Assembly: GCA_023807065.1 (NCBI GenBank)
Contig: JAJJLU010003911.1
Span: forward strand, 1 to 24,764
DNA from: Isotricha intestinalis
Taxonomy: Eukaryota; Ciliophora; Litostomatea; Vestibuliferida; Isotrichidae
Direction: 5' to 3'
DNA: 24,764 nt
The position numbers were made by a program, and so were the translations under genes. The notes beneath the pieces are model-generated. The model was not told the origin of the DNA. It did not search any database and saw only the letters and a list, made by a program, of their open reading frames with translations. This document shows, piece after piece, positions 9,735-19,589 of this stretch. The number at the start of each line of letters is the position of its first letter. Position 1 is the first letter of the stretch.

Positions 9735-10223
9735 ATTTATTTATTTTCATATTTATATAAATTAATTATACATGTCTAACCCATTTAAAATAATAAAAAG
9801 TTCTTAAGAAAAAAAAATTAAAAAAATACAGCAACGAAAATAGAAAATAAAGATGAAAATGATGATAAATAAATAAGAACAAAATTAAAAACAATGATAA
9901 AAGAAGACTGAAAGAAAAAATTTTGAGGAGATGATAAAATAAAGAATAATAAAATTCTTTAAAAAAAGAAAATGAATAACCTAATAATGAGAAATCATTA
10001 GAGGTTAAATGAAAGAGAAGAAAAAAAATATAAAATAAGAATCTAAAATTTTGATTAAATTAAAATTTATTCAAGAAACATTAGGTAGAATAAAAATTAA
10101 CGGATTTTATGGACATTTAATTTCTTTTAGGTTAAAAATCAAAATTATTCTTTTTTTAAATTATTTTATAAAATTAAACAATAATTTATAATCGCTCCAA
10201 AATCCAAGAAAAATCATAAAAAA
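9735..10223. other. Divergent intergenic region with a purine-rich tract, no confirmed gene
   Basis: This 489-base region lies between two divergent starts. From about 9790 to 10080 the plus strand is strongly purine-rich, a bias otherwise seen on coding strands here. It carries short coding-like pieces, such as an open run of about 50 codons ending just before the next gene, but with many stops upstream. It may be a decayed coding remnant or simply biased leader DNA. Promoters for both neighbours must lie here. Confidence 0.4.
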
Positions 10224-13200
10224 ATGCTAAAAACAATATTTTTCATTCTCCTTGTATCCTCTATAATAAGTGATGAAATAAAAGAAATTATAATAAAAGA
10301 TGATGATCCAATAACAGATAAAATAGATTTAATAACAAAAGCAAAAATTTATAAAATAAAATATGAAGGAAACAAAAAATATATTGAAGTAAAAGTTTCA
10401 TCAGAATTAAATAATCCTTATATAATATATTGTCAAAAAAAAGAGTGTTCAAGTGAAAATGCATTTTTATTATCAAATTTAAGAGAAAAGGAACAAAGTT
10501 TATTTATCAAAAATCAATTTTTGGTAGAAAAAGAAGGTTATCTTGAAATTTTTTCTTATGAAGAGAGTTTACAAGGAAATGTAATTTTTTCTGCAACAGA
10601 TATAATGTTATTAAATAGAGATACTTCAATAAGTTATTTTTCAAACAATGATGATGACAATAATGTAATAAAAATACCAAAAGAAAACTCAAGTGAAAAA
10701 ATAATAATGACTTTATCATTTTATGTTTCAAATCAAGAAAATGTTTTAGCTAAATTTTACTATTTTGATGGGAATGAAAAACATGAAATAAGAAATGTTT
10801 TAGAAATTAATAATGCTAAAGTTGTAACTTTTGATGAATCTGAATATTCATATAAAGAAAATTCATATTATTCAATTGAATCGAATCAAATAAAAAATTC
10901 TTATGTTACAATCAATTCAAAAGTATTTAAAAATGAAAAAAGTACTTTTAAAGCAAATAGTTTAGCATTATTAGGTGTTTTAAATAATTATTTAAATACT
11001 CAATGTTTTACTATAAATTATAGTAAATCATCTAAATCAAATTCTGAATTAAAATTACATTTTCATATTATGTCTCTTTCAGGTTCTATTCAATATTATT
11101 TTGATAAAGAATCACCTATAAGTAAAACCTCAATAGATTATGATATTGCATTTACTTATTCAAAAAATGATTTAGAAAATTCAAATTTATGTATTCAAAA
11201 TCAAAAAGAATCTAATTCATCATATTTTTTAGAAATAATTGATTTTGATGAAGAAACAAATAAAACTAATTTTTATACTCCTCAAATAAATGGTAAAACT
11301 TATAGTAGAATAACATTACCTAAAAAGTTAGTATATTTTAATTTTGCTCAAAGAGCTGGTTATATATATGATAAATATACATTTTATTTAAAAGTTAAAA
11401 AAGGACATCCAATTATGTATAGAGCAGAATGTAAAACCTATCCTAAATGCATTTATAGTTTTGATGAAATTGATCGTTATATTTCAATTGGTAATTTTAC
11501 TAAAAGTAAAACAATTAATGTTATTTATTATAATTCTTTTAAAGTTAATTCTAAAGAAATTCTGAGTTCTAACCAAAATTTACTTGCTGTTGGTTGTTAT
11601 GGAGATATTGATTGTGAATATGAAACTTTAATTTATGGTCAAAATGATGGTATTATTTTAAAAAATTCTCAAAGATTTGTTACTTTTTTACAAAAAGGTT
11701 TAACTAATGTTTTTCAGTTTGAAATTACTGATCCTTCAATACACACTGTAATATTTGCTGTTTATACTTTTACAGGAAATACTAAGGTTGAATCTAATAC
11801 TTTATATGTTTCAAATTTATTAAGACCTGTTTATATAAATAAACAAGAATTTAATTATCATAAAGAAAATCTCACTGATTCAAATAATTTAATTGGAAAA
11901 TATAATTTCAATGTAGAAGCAATAAATAATTCTTTCTTTACTGTAGAATACAGAGTAATTCCTCTTAATCAAAAAATTCAATATATTAATGCAGGAATAA
12001 CATATATAGAAACAATTGATTTAAATGGTTCAAGAGAAATTTGGGTTAATAAATTAAAAAATGAAACAAATAAAAATTATTATGCTTCATTTTTATCATT
12101 AAATTGTAAAGTAACAATCAAAAAATTTTTTGTAGATCCTCCAAAAACAATTTTAGAAAAAGGATATTTTGTTAGCGATGAAATTTTATCATCAGAAGAA
12201 GAATATAAAGAAAAATATATAAAATATTTAATTAAAGCAGAATCACTGGATTCAACAAGAGAATCAGAAAGTGAACTTTGTATGATATATATAAGTTCAA
12301 CAGAAAATACTTTTCAAAAAACAACTCAAAAAGATGATAATCATATAATGATAGGAGAAAATATAAAACAAAATGTAGTTTTATCAGAAAAAACAAAAGG
12401 AATAAAATTTTTATATCCTTTTGCTAAAATTGGTGATTTATTATTAAATTTTGATTTTTCAAATCAAGGAAATTTACATGTTAATGTTGATGTTGAAGGA
12501 GATAATTATATTATCAAAGATTTAATAGTATCTCAAACTCAAACACACCTCATTAAAAGTGAATCATTTACAAAATGTGAAAATAAAAATGAATTATGTA
12601 AAATATTTATTGAATTATATGCTGAAGAAAATGATTTAAAACAATCAAATATGAAATTTGCATTTTCAGTAAAATCAGAAGAAGACACTCCTTCATATTT
12701 AAAAAAAGGATTAATGAAAACAGATGTAATTTCAGGTAAATCAAATATATATTATTATTCTGATATAAGTAAAGGAGAAGAAGGAGAAATTTTAATTAAT
12801 TTTGAAAGAGGAACAGGAGATATTTATGCTAGAATAGTTGAAAAAGATATTTCTGATGAGCAAAATCCAAATTGGATGGGAAGAATTCATTTACCTAAAA
12901 AAGGAGATGATAATCTTTTAATTGTTGATGAATATTCTAATAAAATATATTATTTTAAATCTGATACTGAAAGATGTGGGAAAGTAGGTTGTTTCTTATT
13001 AATTAATATTGTAAATTCAGTTGAAAGAATTATTGAAGGGTCAGTATATTTATATGATATTTCTGTGATGGCAAGAGTTACTAATGGTAAAAGACCTCAA
13101 GTAATTGATGTTTATTTAGATAGATTTATTATTAATATTATTCCTTCAAAAGAAGAAAGTTTATCTGATTTTTATCATTATTATACTTTTACTTTAGACA

Positions 13201-15488
13201 CAGATGTTTCTGTCATTTATCTAGAATTACAAAGTGATCTTACTATTCTTTATGTTAATGAAGGTGAAGAAATTCCAAAATATAAAAATGCTAAATATAC
13301 TTTCAATCCTTTAGGTATTAATAATATTTTTGAAATTAAAGAAGGTTTAAAAGCTGGAACTAAATTTATTGTAGGTGTTGGGGTGTATAGAAAAGCTACT
13401 ACTATTATGGATCATATATATTCATTAAGAATTAGAGCTCCTCCTTTAAATAAAATTGATTTAATTCCGGTTGATTCAGATCAAAATACTTTATGTAAAT
13501 TCACCGAAGGTTATTGTTATTTCCATTTCCATTTTAAAAAAGCTGATATATTAAAAGATGCTTATATTCACGTTTTCCAAGATAAATTCTCATCATTGGA
13601 AATATACGCTAAAAATTTAACATATGAAGAAACATTAAAGAAAGAATCATTACCAAGTAAAACAAATTATATTTTGTCAAGTAAAGATCAATTGAATAAA
13701 GATTATCTTTTAATCAATTTAATGGATCTATCTGTAAAAGCCTATTACTTAATTATTGCAGTCACCTCAGATAAACCAGGAATAATAACACTTTTATCAA
13801 CTTTATATACTTATACACAAAGATTAAATATAGATGCATCAGCATATCAATTATTCCATACTTATGAAGGTTTAAATCTTACTTTAAGATTCCCAGTTAA
13901 TAATATGTATATTGCTCATTTTGTTTCTGTTGAAGGAATTGGAAAAATATATAATACTGAAACTAAATCAGAACATTATCTTAAAGGAAATTTTGATATT
14001 TTAGGAATGGTTATTCCTGTATTTTCAGCAAGAGATATTATTGTTTCTCCTGAAAAAGGTAATTTTGGTTTTTACGTATATTATGAACCTAGAAATGCCA
14101 TAATTAATTTTGATGAAATTGATTATGCTACAAGTGGTCAAATATTCTATGATAACAGTAGTTTCCCATTATTTATTTATTGCCAAGTTCCAAAAGATTT
14201 TGGTGATACGACTGTAATCATAAATTTAAAAAACGATAATCTAAATGTTAATGATTCTTCAGTTGTTGATTTAAGTTTCTATGTAAAAGGATATGTTGCT
14301 GATAGAGATTTTATTATGAAAAAGAAAATAGATTCTGGTTATAATCCTGAAATTAATAAGCTATTTGATGGACAATTTGATTTTTCTTTCAGAATTGCTA
14401 AAGTTCATTTTACAAAAGAACGTATTGAAAAAGAAAAAGGAGAAATAAAATATTTGTGTGTAATTCTTTATAAAGGAAATGATCAAAAAGAATATAACGG
14501 AATAACTGCTGAATATTCAGTTTTCCCTTTAAATTCAAAAGATTATAATGCACCTTATGATCAATATATTTTTGGTAATTTAAAAGAAGAAAATAATACA
14601 CAAAGTATATATAAACTTAGAAGAAATAATGATAATGACAATTATATCAGAGTTGAGTTCTCTTCTAATTTCAATGATCAAATTAATATTGCTTTAATGA
14701 AAAAAATACCATCAGAAAAAAAATATGAAAATAATACTGAAATAGAAGAAAAAGGTTTAATAAATGGAAAAAGTACTTTTATAGTTAAAATGAGAGAAGC
14801 AAATGAAAATTTAGATGAAATTTATTTGATTGTTTATTCAAATAATCCTTCAGCTTCAAATTTTGCTTTTAAATATGATTCAGCTCATGATCAAAAAAGT
14901 TTTCCGAATTACATTATATCAGATACTTTATATGTTAAATCTACTAAATCTGATAAAGAACCAATAGTAAATTTAACATTAAAAACTATTAATAAAAGTT
15001 ATTTAGGTGTAAATAAATCAGTATCTGTAACTTATATTGCTAAAGTTATAGATAAATCAAATAATACTAATAGTAATTTTGGAAATATTATTTTTTCAAA
15101 TGAAACAGTGATAAAAGTTTATAAAAAAGTTTATAAAGGAAATACAAATAATACTGATTTTTCAATGGAATTAAAAGATTTTCCAAATAATAAAGAATAT
15201 GATGTAATTGTTACTGCAATTACTAATGAAGATTCCTCTGAAATATTCTTTTATGGTTTAATTAAAAATCCTTTGGATAAAAAATCTCAAAATTATGCTG
15301 GTGGAAATAAAGTTTTAATTATTATATTAATTGTAATTATTGTTTCTTTAATTGGGGTATTTGGATTTTTATTTATTAAAATGAAAAAAGAAAACTCTGA
15401 TTTACATGATAAAATTAATCAAATGTCTGGTTATAATCTTACTACTGATGAAAAAAATGAAGATTTAAATTATCAATTACAAAAATAA
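10224..15488 (+). CDS. Giant type I transmembrane surface protein, 1754 aa
   Basis: The start MLKTIFFILLVSSIISDEIK is a typical signal peptide, with cleavage likely near residue 16-18. A long extracellular region of about 1680 residues follows, rich in beta-strand-like sequence, N/K/S and N-glycosylation sequons (NLT, NNS, NGS, NKT and others). A single membrane helix at about 1697-1718 (VLIIILIVIIVSLIGVFGFLFI) leads to a basic stop-transfer KMKK and a 36-residue cytoplasmic tail. Short cysteine pairs recur at 70/75, 403/409, 458/464, 785/792, 918/923 and 1091/1098, which suggests repeated beta-sandwich modules each closed by a small disulfide loop. No enzyme motif is seen. Large proteins of this plan are, as I recall, common in ciliates; adhesion, coat or receptor roles are possible but unproven. 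The start is firm because it begins the signal peptide. Confidence 0.85.
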   Translation: MLKTIFFILLVSSIISDEIKEIIIKDDDPITDKIDLITKAKIYKIKYEGNKKYIEVKVSSELNNPYIIYCQKKECSSENAFLLSNLREKEQSLFIKNQFLVEKEGYLEIFSYEESLQGNVIFSATDIMLLNRDTSISYFSNNDDDNNVIKIPKENSSEKIIMTLSFYVSNQENVLAKFYYFDGNEKHEIRNVLEINNAKVVTFDESEYSYKENSYYSIESNQIKNSYVTINSKVFKNEKSTFKANSLALLGVLNNYLNTQCFTINYSKSSKSNSELKLHFHIMSLSGSIQYYFDKESPISKTSIDYDIAFTYSKNDLENSNLCIQNQKESNSSYFLEIIDFDEETNKTNFYTPQINGKTYSRITLPKKLVYFNFAQRAGYIYDKYTFYLKVKKGHPIMYRAECKTYPKCIYSFDEIDRYISIGNFTKSKTINVIYYNSFKVNSKEILSSNQNLLAVGCYGDIDCEYETLIYGQNDGIILKNSQRFVTFLQKGLTNVFQFEITDPSIHTVIFAVYTFTGNTKVESNTLYVSNLLRPVYINKQEFNYHKENLTDSNNLIGKYNFNVEAINNSFFTVEYRVIPLNQKIQYINAGITYIETIDLNGSREIWVNKLKNETNKNYYASFLSLNCKVTIKKFFVDPPKTILEKGYFVSDEILSSEEEYKEKYIKYLIKAESLDSTRESESELCMIYISSTENTFQKTTQKDDNHIMIGENIKQNVVLSEKTKGIKFLYPFAKIGDLLLNFDFSNQGNLHVNVDVEGDNYIIKDLIVSQTQTHLIKSESFTKCENKNELCKIFIELYAEENDLKQSNMKFAFSVKSEEDTPSYLKKGLMKTDVISGKSNIYYYSDISKGEEGEILINFERGTGDIYARIVEKDISDEQNPNWMGRIHLPKKGDDNLLIVDEYSNKIYYFKSDTERCGKVGCFLLINIVNSVERIIEGSVYLYDISVMARVTNGKRPQVIDVYLDRFIINIIPSKEESLSDFYHYYTFTLDTDVSVIYLELQSDLTILYVNEGEEIPKYKNAKYTFNPLGINNIFEIKEGLKAGTKFIVGVGVYRKATTIMDHIYSLRIRAPPLNKIDLIPVDSDQNTLCKFTEGYCYFHFHFKKADILKDAYIHVFQDKFSSLEIYAKNLTYEETLKKESLPSKTNYILSSKDQLNKDYLLINLMDLSVKAYYLIIAVTSDKPGIITLLSTLYTYTQRLNIDASAYQLFHTYEGLNLTLRFPVNNMYIAHFVSVEGIGKIYNTETKSEHYLKGNFDILGMVIPVFSARDIIVSPEKGNFGFYVYYEPRNAIINFDEIDYATSGQIFYDNSSFPLFIYCQVPKDFGDTTVIINLKNDNLNVNDSSVVDLSFYVKGYVADRDFIMKKKIDSGYNPEINKLFDGQFDFSFRIAKVHFTKERIEKEKGEIKYLCVILYKGNDQKEYNGITAEYSVFPLNSKDYNAPYDQYIFGNLKEENNTQSIYKLRRNNDNDNYIRVEFSSNFNDQINIALMKKIPSEKKYENNTEIEEKGLINGKSTFIVKMREANENLDEIYLIVYSNNPSASNFAFKYDSAHDQKSFPNYIISDTLYVKSTKSDKEPIVNLTLKTINKSYLGVNKSVSVTYIAKVIDKSNNTNSNFGNIIFSNETVIKVYKKVYKGNTNNTDFSMELKDFPNNKEYDVIVTAITNEDSSEIFFYGLIKNPLDKKSQNYAGGNKVLIIILIVIIVSLIGVFGFLFIKMKKENSDLHDKINQMSGYNLTTDEKNEDLNYQLQK

Positions 15489-16762
15489 ATATTTAAATTA
15501 ACTTTTTAATATTATAAAAAATAAATAAATTAATAAAAATAAAAAAATAATAAGAATTATATAATAGTATATATTAAGATATTATATTGGAATTTAATTT
15601 CAATTTTTTATATATCTCAAAAAAAAAAAGATATAAATATTTAAATTTTTACTAATATTTTTGTTGTTTTTTTTTTTTACTAATTTATAATTATTAAAAA
15701 ATTATTAAACATAGATTAGAAAAAAAATCTCTTAAATAATCCAATGAATTATCAATTAAGATGCCTTCTTTGTTTTCTAAAGGTATCCATCAAATTTTAT
15801 TACCCATTATTATAATAAATTGCTTTATCAAAATTTATAAATTAAAAATAAGTAAGAATGATAATCTTATATTTCATGAATTTTCAAATTATTCTTTCTT
15901 CTTATTATTCTAAAAGAGAAAGAAAATTACATTTGCTTTTTAAATCATTGGGATTGAGTATAAACTCATTATTTCTGAATACTTAATTACAAGAAAATAA
16001 TTGATTGTATTTTTTCTCAGAAAATATAAATGTAATATATTTTATAATTTTTTGACAACCCATCATGAATCTTAAAAAAATATTTTATGATATATTATAT
16101 GGAATATATTTACAGATTTATTAGTATTATGAGCTTCAATAGATATTATTCATATAATGTATTAAGAATATAGATTTTTACTTTAGATGATATAAATAAA
16201 TTCTTTAAACAGAAAACAATAATTAAGTAAAAAAATCTAATACTCAGAAATTATCCTAAAGAAACATTTAAGTCTAAGAGAAGTCATTTTTTTTATTAAG
16301 GTTAACGACATAATTTCTAATAATTTAAAATATATTTATTGAATCCTTTAATTAATTGGAGCTTAATGTTTATACGATAATAATTTTAGGTTTTTTTATT
16401 AATAATTAATGTGCGTAGAATATAGATCCTATTAAGCAATTAGATGAAAAATTAGATAAAAAGTTCAAGATTTTGATTTACTCATATAAGAATAGATACT
16501 GCTATTTATAAGTATTCACCTTATTATTTCTAAATTTTTTTTTCTATTATTGACTTTACAATTGAATTTTTTATGAAAGGATTATTTTTGTTTCTACATT
16601 GGGTTTTTTTTATTTTTTTTTAATTTTTGTGGAGTAGATTTCAATTAATTTAAATATCTAAATTAATATATTAATTATTTAATTATATTTTATCAGAATT
16701 AATTTGAAATAATAGGGATTTTTTTTTAATAAAATCATTATTCAATAATATAATTTAATAAA
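15489..16762. other. Largest intergenic gap (1274 bp), no confirmed gene
   Basis: This is the longest gene-free stretch. It is A/T-rich but slightly less monotonous than the other gaps between about 15750 and 16500. It holds one open 50-codon frame from ATG 15761 to TAA 15911-15913 (starting MPSLFSKGIHQ). Beyond that stop, the same frame is interrupted about as often as chance predicts at this base composition. I see no tRNA, rRNA or known small RNA, and no repeat array. It contains the promoter of the Bro1 gene and the 3' region of the surface-protein gene. Confidence 0.5.
15761..15913 (+). other. Small 50-codon ORF, doubtful
   Basis: The frame runs ATG to TAA and encodes a hydrophobic, isoleucine-rich 50-residue peptide (MPSLFSKGIHQ near the start, NYSFFLLF at the end). 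At this A/T content an open frame of this length is uncommon but not rare across a whole window. It lacks the purine bias of real genes here. It could be a small membrane peptide, a remnant of a lost gene, or chance. Confidence 0.15.
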
Positions 16763-18931
16763 ATGTTAGATCTTCAGCAATTCAAAAAAGGAAAGGCTAT
16801 AAATATAATCGAAAGTTTTCAAAATTATTGTGAAAATAATTCAAAAAATTATATAGCATTTAAAGATGATATAGAAGCTCTAAATAAATATAGAAATTTA
16901 ATAATCAAACAAGACCCACAATTAAATGAAGAAAATTTATATCAAAATATCAACGATAATTTAACTTATGTTCAAATTTTAACAAAAATTAATCAATCAA
17001 TTTTAATTGGAGAAGAAAAAGAACAATGGGATATTAAATTTTCATGGACAAATATTACAAAACTAAACCCAGATTCATTTTCAAATTTTTTCTATGAAAT
17101 ATGTAGTGTAAAATATAATATTGGAATTAATTTTTGTTTATTAGGTTATTTAAATTTAAATTCAAAAGAAGAAAGTAAACTAAAAAACTCAAAACAAAAT
17201 TTTGAAAAAGCAGCTTTTGTATTTGATGAAATTAAAGAATTATCAAAAAATATTATTCAATATCAAATAAGTGATTTTTCAGAAGAATATTTAGATATAT
17301 GTAAAAATGTTTCTTTAGGTTTTGCTCAATATTATATTTATTTATTTGCTTTTGTTAAAAAATTAAGTTTATCAAGTATATCAAAGCATATTGGAGGAGC
17401 ATATCATTTTTTTTCAACTGCTTTAAGTTTCAAGTTTCAAAGTGAAACATGTAATAAACAATTAATATATTATTTAGAACATTATTTCAATTCTTTATCA
17501 ATTCATTATTTTGTATTATCTAAAATAGACGTAGTAAACAAAAATAAAAAAGGATTAGGATTATTATATGGATATGAATCTTATGCTTATGAATTATTAA
17601 AAGAAATAAAAAATGATTTAAATTCAATTCAAAAATATTTTGATATTAATTTAATAAATAATCTTCTTTCAAAAGTCACAGATTTTCTACAAGAAAATTA
17701 TAATAAAGTAAAAAATGTTGAAAAAGTAGTAGACAAACAATCTCTTCCAAAATTAGAATATTCTCAATTAGCAAAATTATCAAATTACATGGAAAGTCCA
17801 GAACAAAATACAAATAAAATTCTAAATTTAAATAAAGCAATGGAAAGTTTATCATTAAATAAAATTCCAAGTGATTTGGTAAATTTAGTAACAGAATATA
17901 AAGATAAATTAGAAAATAATTTAAAAAATAAATTTGAAGAATATGAAAATTCTGATAAAATTCTAAAATTTTTATCTGAGAAAGATTTACCTTATATTTT
18001 AGAACCTTTTTTAGAATATAATCCAGGAACAACACCAAATGGCGAAATTACAATAGATAACAGAATTTCAGGAGTTATACAATTTATAAAAGGAAAAGGA
18101 GGAATAAACTATTTAAAAAAATATATGAATGAATTAGATAAAAATTATAATATGTTAATGAACATTTTAAATAAATATGAAACTATAATTACTAATTATA
18201 TTCAAGAAGATACTAATTATAAACAATTATTTGGAAATCAATATCAAATTCAATCACCCATTAATTTCCAAATTGAATTAAATAATTTGAGAAATATTTT
18301 AAGAAATGCAAAAATTGCTGATGATAATATTAAAACAACAATTTTAAGCAAAGAAAAGCATTATCTAGTTTTTGATAGAAATGAACAAGATATTATTGAT
18401 AGAATTCCTAATCCAGTAGTATTAATTACAGATTTAAATTCAGCAAAAAATTTAAAGGAAAGTTTAAATGTTTTAAATAATGATGAAACTTTAATTAATA
18501 AAGCTTTTAATTTTCTTTTAGAAAAAGTTACAAACAATATTCCATTTGATGAATTAAAATCTGTTCAAAACAATCAAACTACAATTGAAAATATTATTGA
18601 AGATGAATTAAAAAAATTAAAACCAAGTTTTAATTATATTGAAGGTTATTCTAATAAAATCAAAAAAGATATGCAAGATGTAGAAACTAAATTCAATATT
18701 TTTGATAAAGAAAGTTCCAAAATTAAAAATGAATCATATAATAAAACAATTGTTTATTTTACAAAAGTAAAATCATTATTTGTGAGTAGTGAAGAACAAC
18801 TTAATCAAAGAATGAATTTTTATAATGATTTTAAAAATAGAGGAATCAGGAATTTCCAAGAATCTTTTAATGGATATTGCTTTATGAGAGATATTGTTGT
18901 TAGAGAATTAAAAGATAATAATCAAAACTAA
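16763..18931 (+). CDS. Bro1-domain ALIX/Rim20-like ESCRT-associated protein, 722 aa
   Basis: The N-terminal half (about 1-345) reads as a Bro1 domain. It has the FSW motif (93-95) after a short EKEQWDIK lead, then the helical repeat block NFFYEICSVKYNIGINFCLLG, then NFEKAAFVFDEI near 146-157. It ends in tetratricopeptide-like helices including HIGGAYHFFSTAL. The C-terminal half (about 345-715) is a long helical region that fits the V domain of ALIX/Rim20. The chain stops right after this. The proline-rich tail that animal ALIX uses to bind TSG101, CEP55 and ALG-2 is absent, so the architecture is closer to fungal Rim20/PalA. Known Bro1 proteins bind ESCRT-III Snf7/CHMP4 and act in multivesicular bodies, membrane repair, abscission or pH signalling; which applies here is unknown. 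The leader before ATG is A/T only. The next gene follows after 49 bases on the same strand. Confidence 0.85.
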   Translation: MLDLQQFKKGKAINIIESFQNYCENNSKNYIAFKDDIEALNKYRNLIIKQDPQLNEENLYQNINDNLTYVQILTKINQSILIGEEKEQWDIKFSWTNITKLNPDSFSNFFYEICSVKYNIGINFCLLGYLNLNSKEESKLKNSKQNFEKAAFVFDEIKELSKNIIQYQISDFSEEYLDICKNVSLGFAQYYIYLFAFVKKLSLSSISKHIGGAYHFFSTALSFKFQSETCNKQLIYYLEHYFNSLSIHYFVLSKIDVVNKNKKGLGLLYGYESYAYELLKEIKNDLNSIQKYFDINLINNLLSKVTDFLQENYNKVKNVEKVVDKQSLPKLEYSQLAKLSNYMESPEQNTNKILNLNKAMESLSLNKIPSDLVNLVTEYKDKLENNLKNKFEEYENSDKILKFLSEKDLPYILEPFLEYNPGTTPNGEITIDNRISGVIQFIKGKGGINYLKKYMNELDKNYNMLMNILNKYETIITNYIQEDTNYKQLFGNQYQIQSPINFQIELNNLRNILRNAKIADDNIKTTILSKEKHYLVFDRNEQDIIDRIPNPVVLITDLNSAKNLKESLNVLNNDETLINKAFNFLLEKVTNNIPFDELKSVQNNQTTIENIIEDELKKLKPSFNYIEGYSNKIKKDMQDVETKFNIFDKESSKIKNESYNKTIVYFTKVKSLFVSSEEQLNQRMNFYNDFKNRGIRNFQESFNGYCFMRDIVVRELKDNNQN

Positions 18932-18980
18932 ATTAAATAAAATTTTAAGAATAATTTTTATTTATTAAAAAATTATAATT

Positions 18981-19589
18981 ATGAATAAATATAAAAATAT
19001 TCAAAGTGGATTTTTACTTCAAAAAGATGTTTATACTACAAATTTATTGTATGAACATAATAAATTTCCTTTAATTCCTAATAAATATATTTTCCCTTTT
19101 AGAAAAATTGATTATTATCAAAGAATAAATATTGATCTTAAGAATTCATTTCAAATTTTCAGTCTAAAAAATGAAAAAAATAAAGAACCAAAAATAAATT
19201 ATCATAAATTAAAATTTCCATTACCAAAATCAGAATCTGCAACAAGAATTGATTTTTATAGTCATTTAAGAGGAAATATAAAAATAAGATATATGGTTGA
19301 TGATTTAAATATAATTTCGAGAAAAGGAAAAAAAATCTTTTATTCTATTAAAGATGATGATAGTAAATTAATTTTCGGTGAAAATGAAATAAAAATAGAT
19401 GATTCTTCGAAAAATATGAATAAAAGTCAAAGTATTAGTCCTAAAAAAAAAAGAAATTCTTTTATTTATAATAAGTTTTTTAATATTAGAAAAAATATTG
19501 AATTAATAAATATGCATTTGAAAGAATTAAATAAAAAGAAAAAAATTATAATTCGAGATTCAGTATTTAAAACTCAAATTAAACAATAA
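18981..19589 (+). CDS. Hypothetical basic protein, 202 aa
   Basis: I do not recognise this protein. It is basic and mostly non-repetitive, with aromatic-rich N-terminal blocks (NKFPLIPNKYIFPFRKIDYY). The middle is better ordered (KSESATRIDFYSHLRGNIKIRYMVDDLNI), followed by a Ser/Lys stretch (SKNMNKSQSISPKKKRNS) that looks disordered and possibly phosphorylated. The C-terminus is helical and lysine-rich. There is no signal peptide, membrane segment or cysteine motif. It starts only 49 bases after the Bro1 gene's stop on the same strand, so it must have a very compact promoter or share a transcript; neither can be decided from sequence. Codon use and base composition match its neighbours. Confidence 0.7.
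   Translation: MNKYKNIQSGFLLQKDVYTTNLLYEHNKFPLIPNKYIFPFRKIDYYQRINIDLKNSFQIFSLKNEKNKEPKINYHKLKFPLPKSESATRIDFYSHLRGNIKIRYMVDDLNIISRKGKKIFYSIKDDDSKLIFGENEIKIDDSSKNMNKSQSISPKKKRNSFIYNKFFNIRKNIELINMHLKELNKKKKIIIRDSVFKTQIKQ

Noticed and set aside
15608..15645. Short inverted repeat TATATCT ... AGATATA around an A run downstream of the surface-protein gene
   Set aside because: A seven-base A/T stem is expected by chance at this composition, and other gene ends show nothing similar.
15761..16480. A long frame in the large gap that becomes a continuous protein if TAA/TAG are read as Gln
   Set aside because: After the first 50 codons, stops occur about as often as expected at this A/T content, and other frames look equally protein-like. 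The genuine genes use only CAA for Gln, so a reassigned code here is not supported.
5161..16745. TCATTT / TCATTA words shortly before two start codons (about 5160 and 16737), like trichomonad initiator elements
   Set aside because: Such words are common by chance in A/T-rich DNA and are missing before most other genes here.
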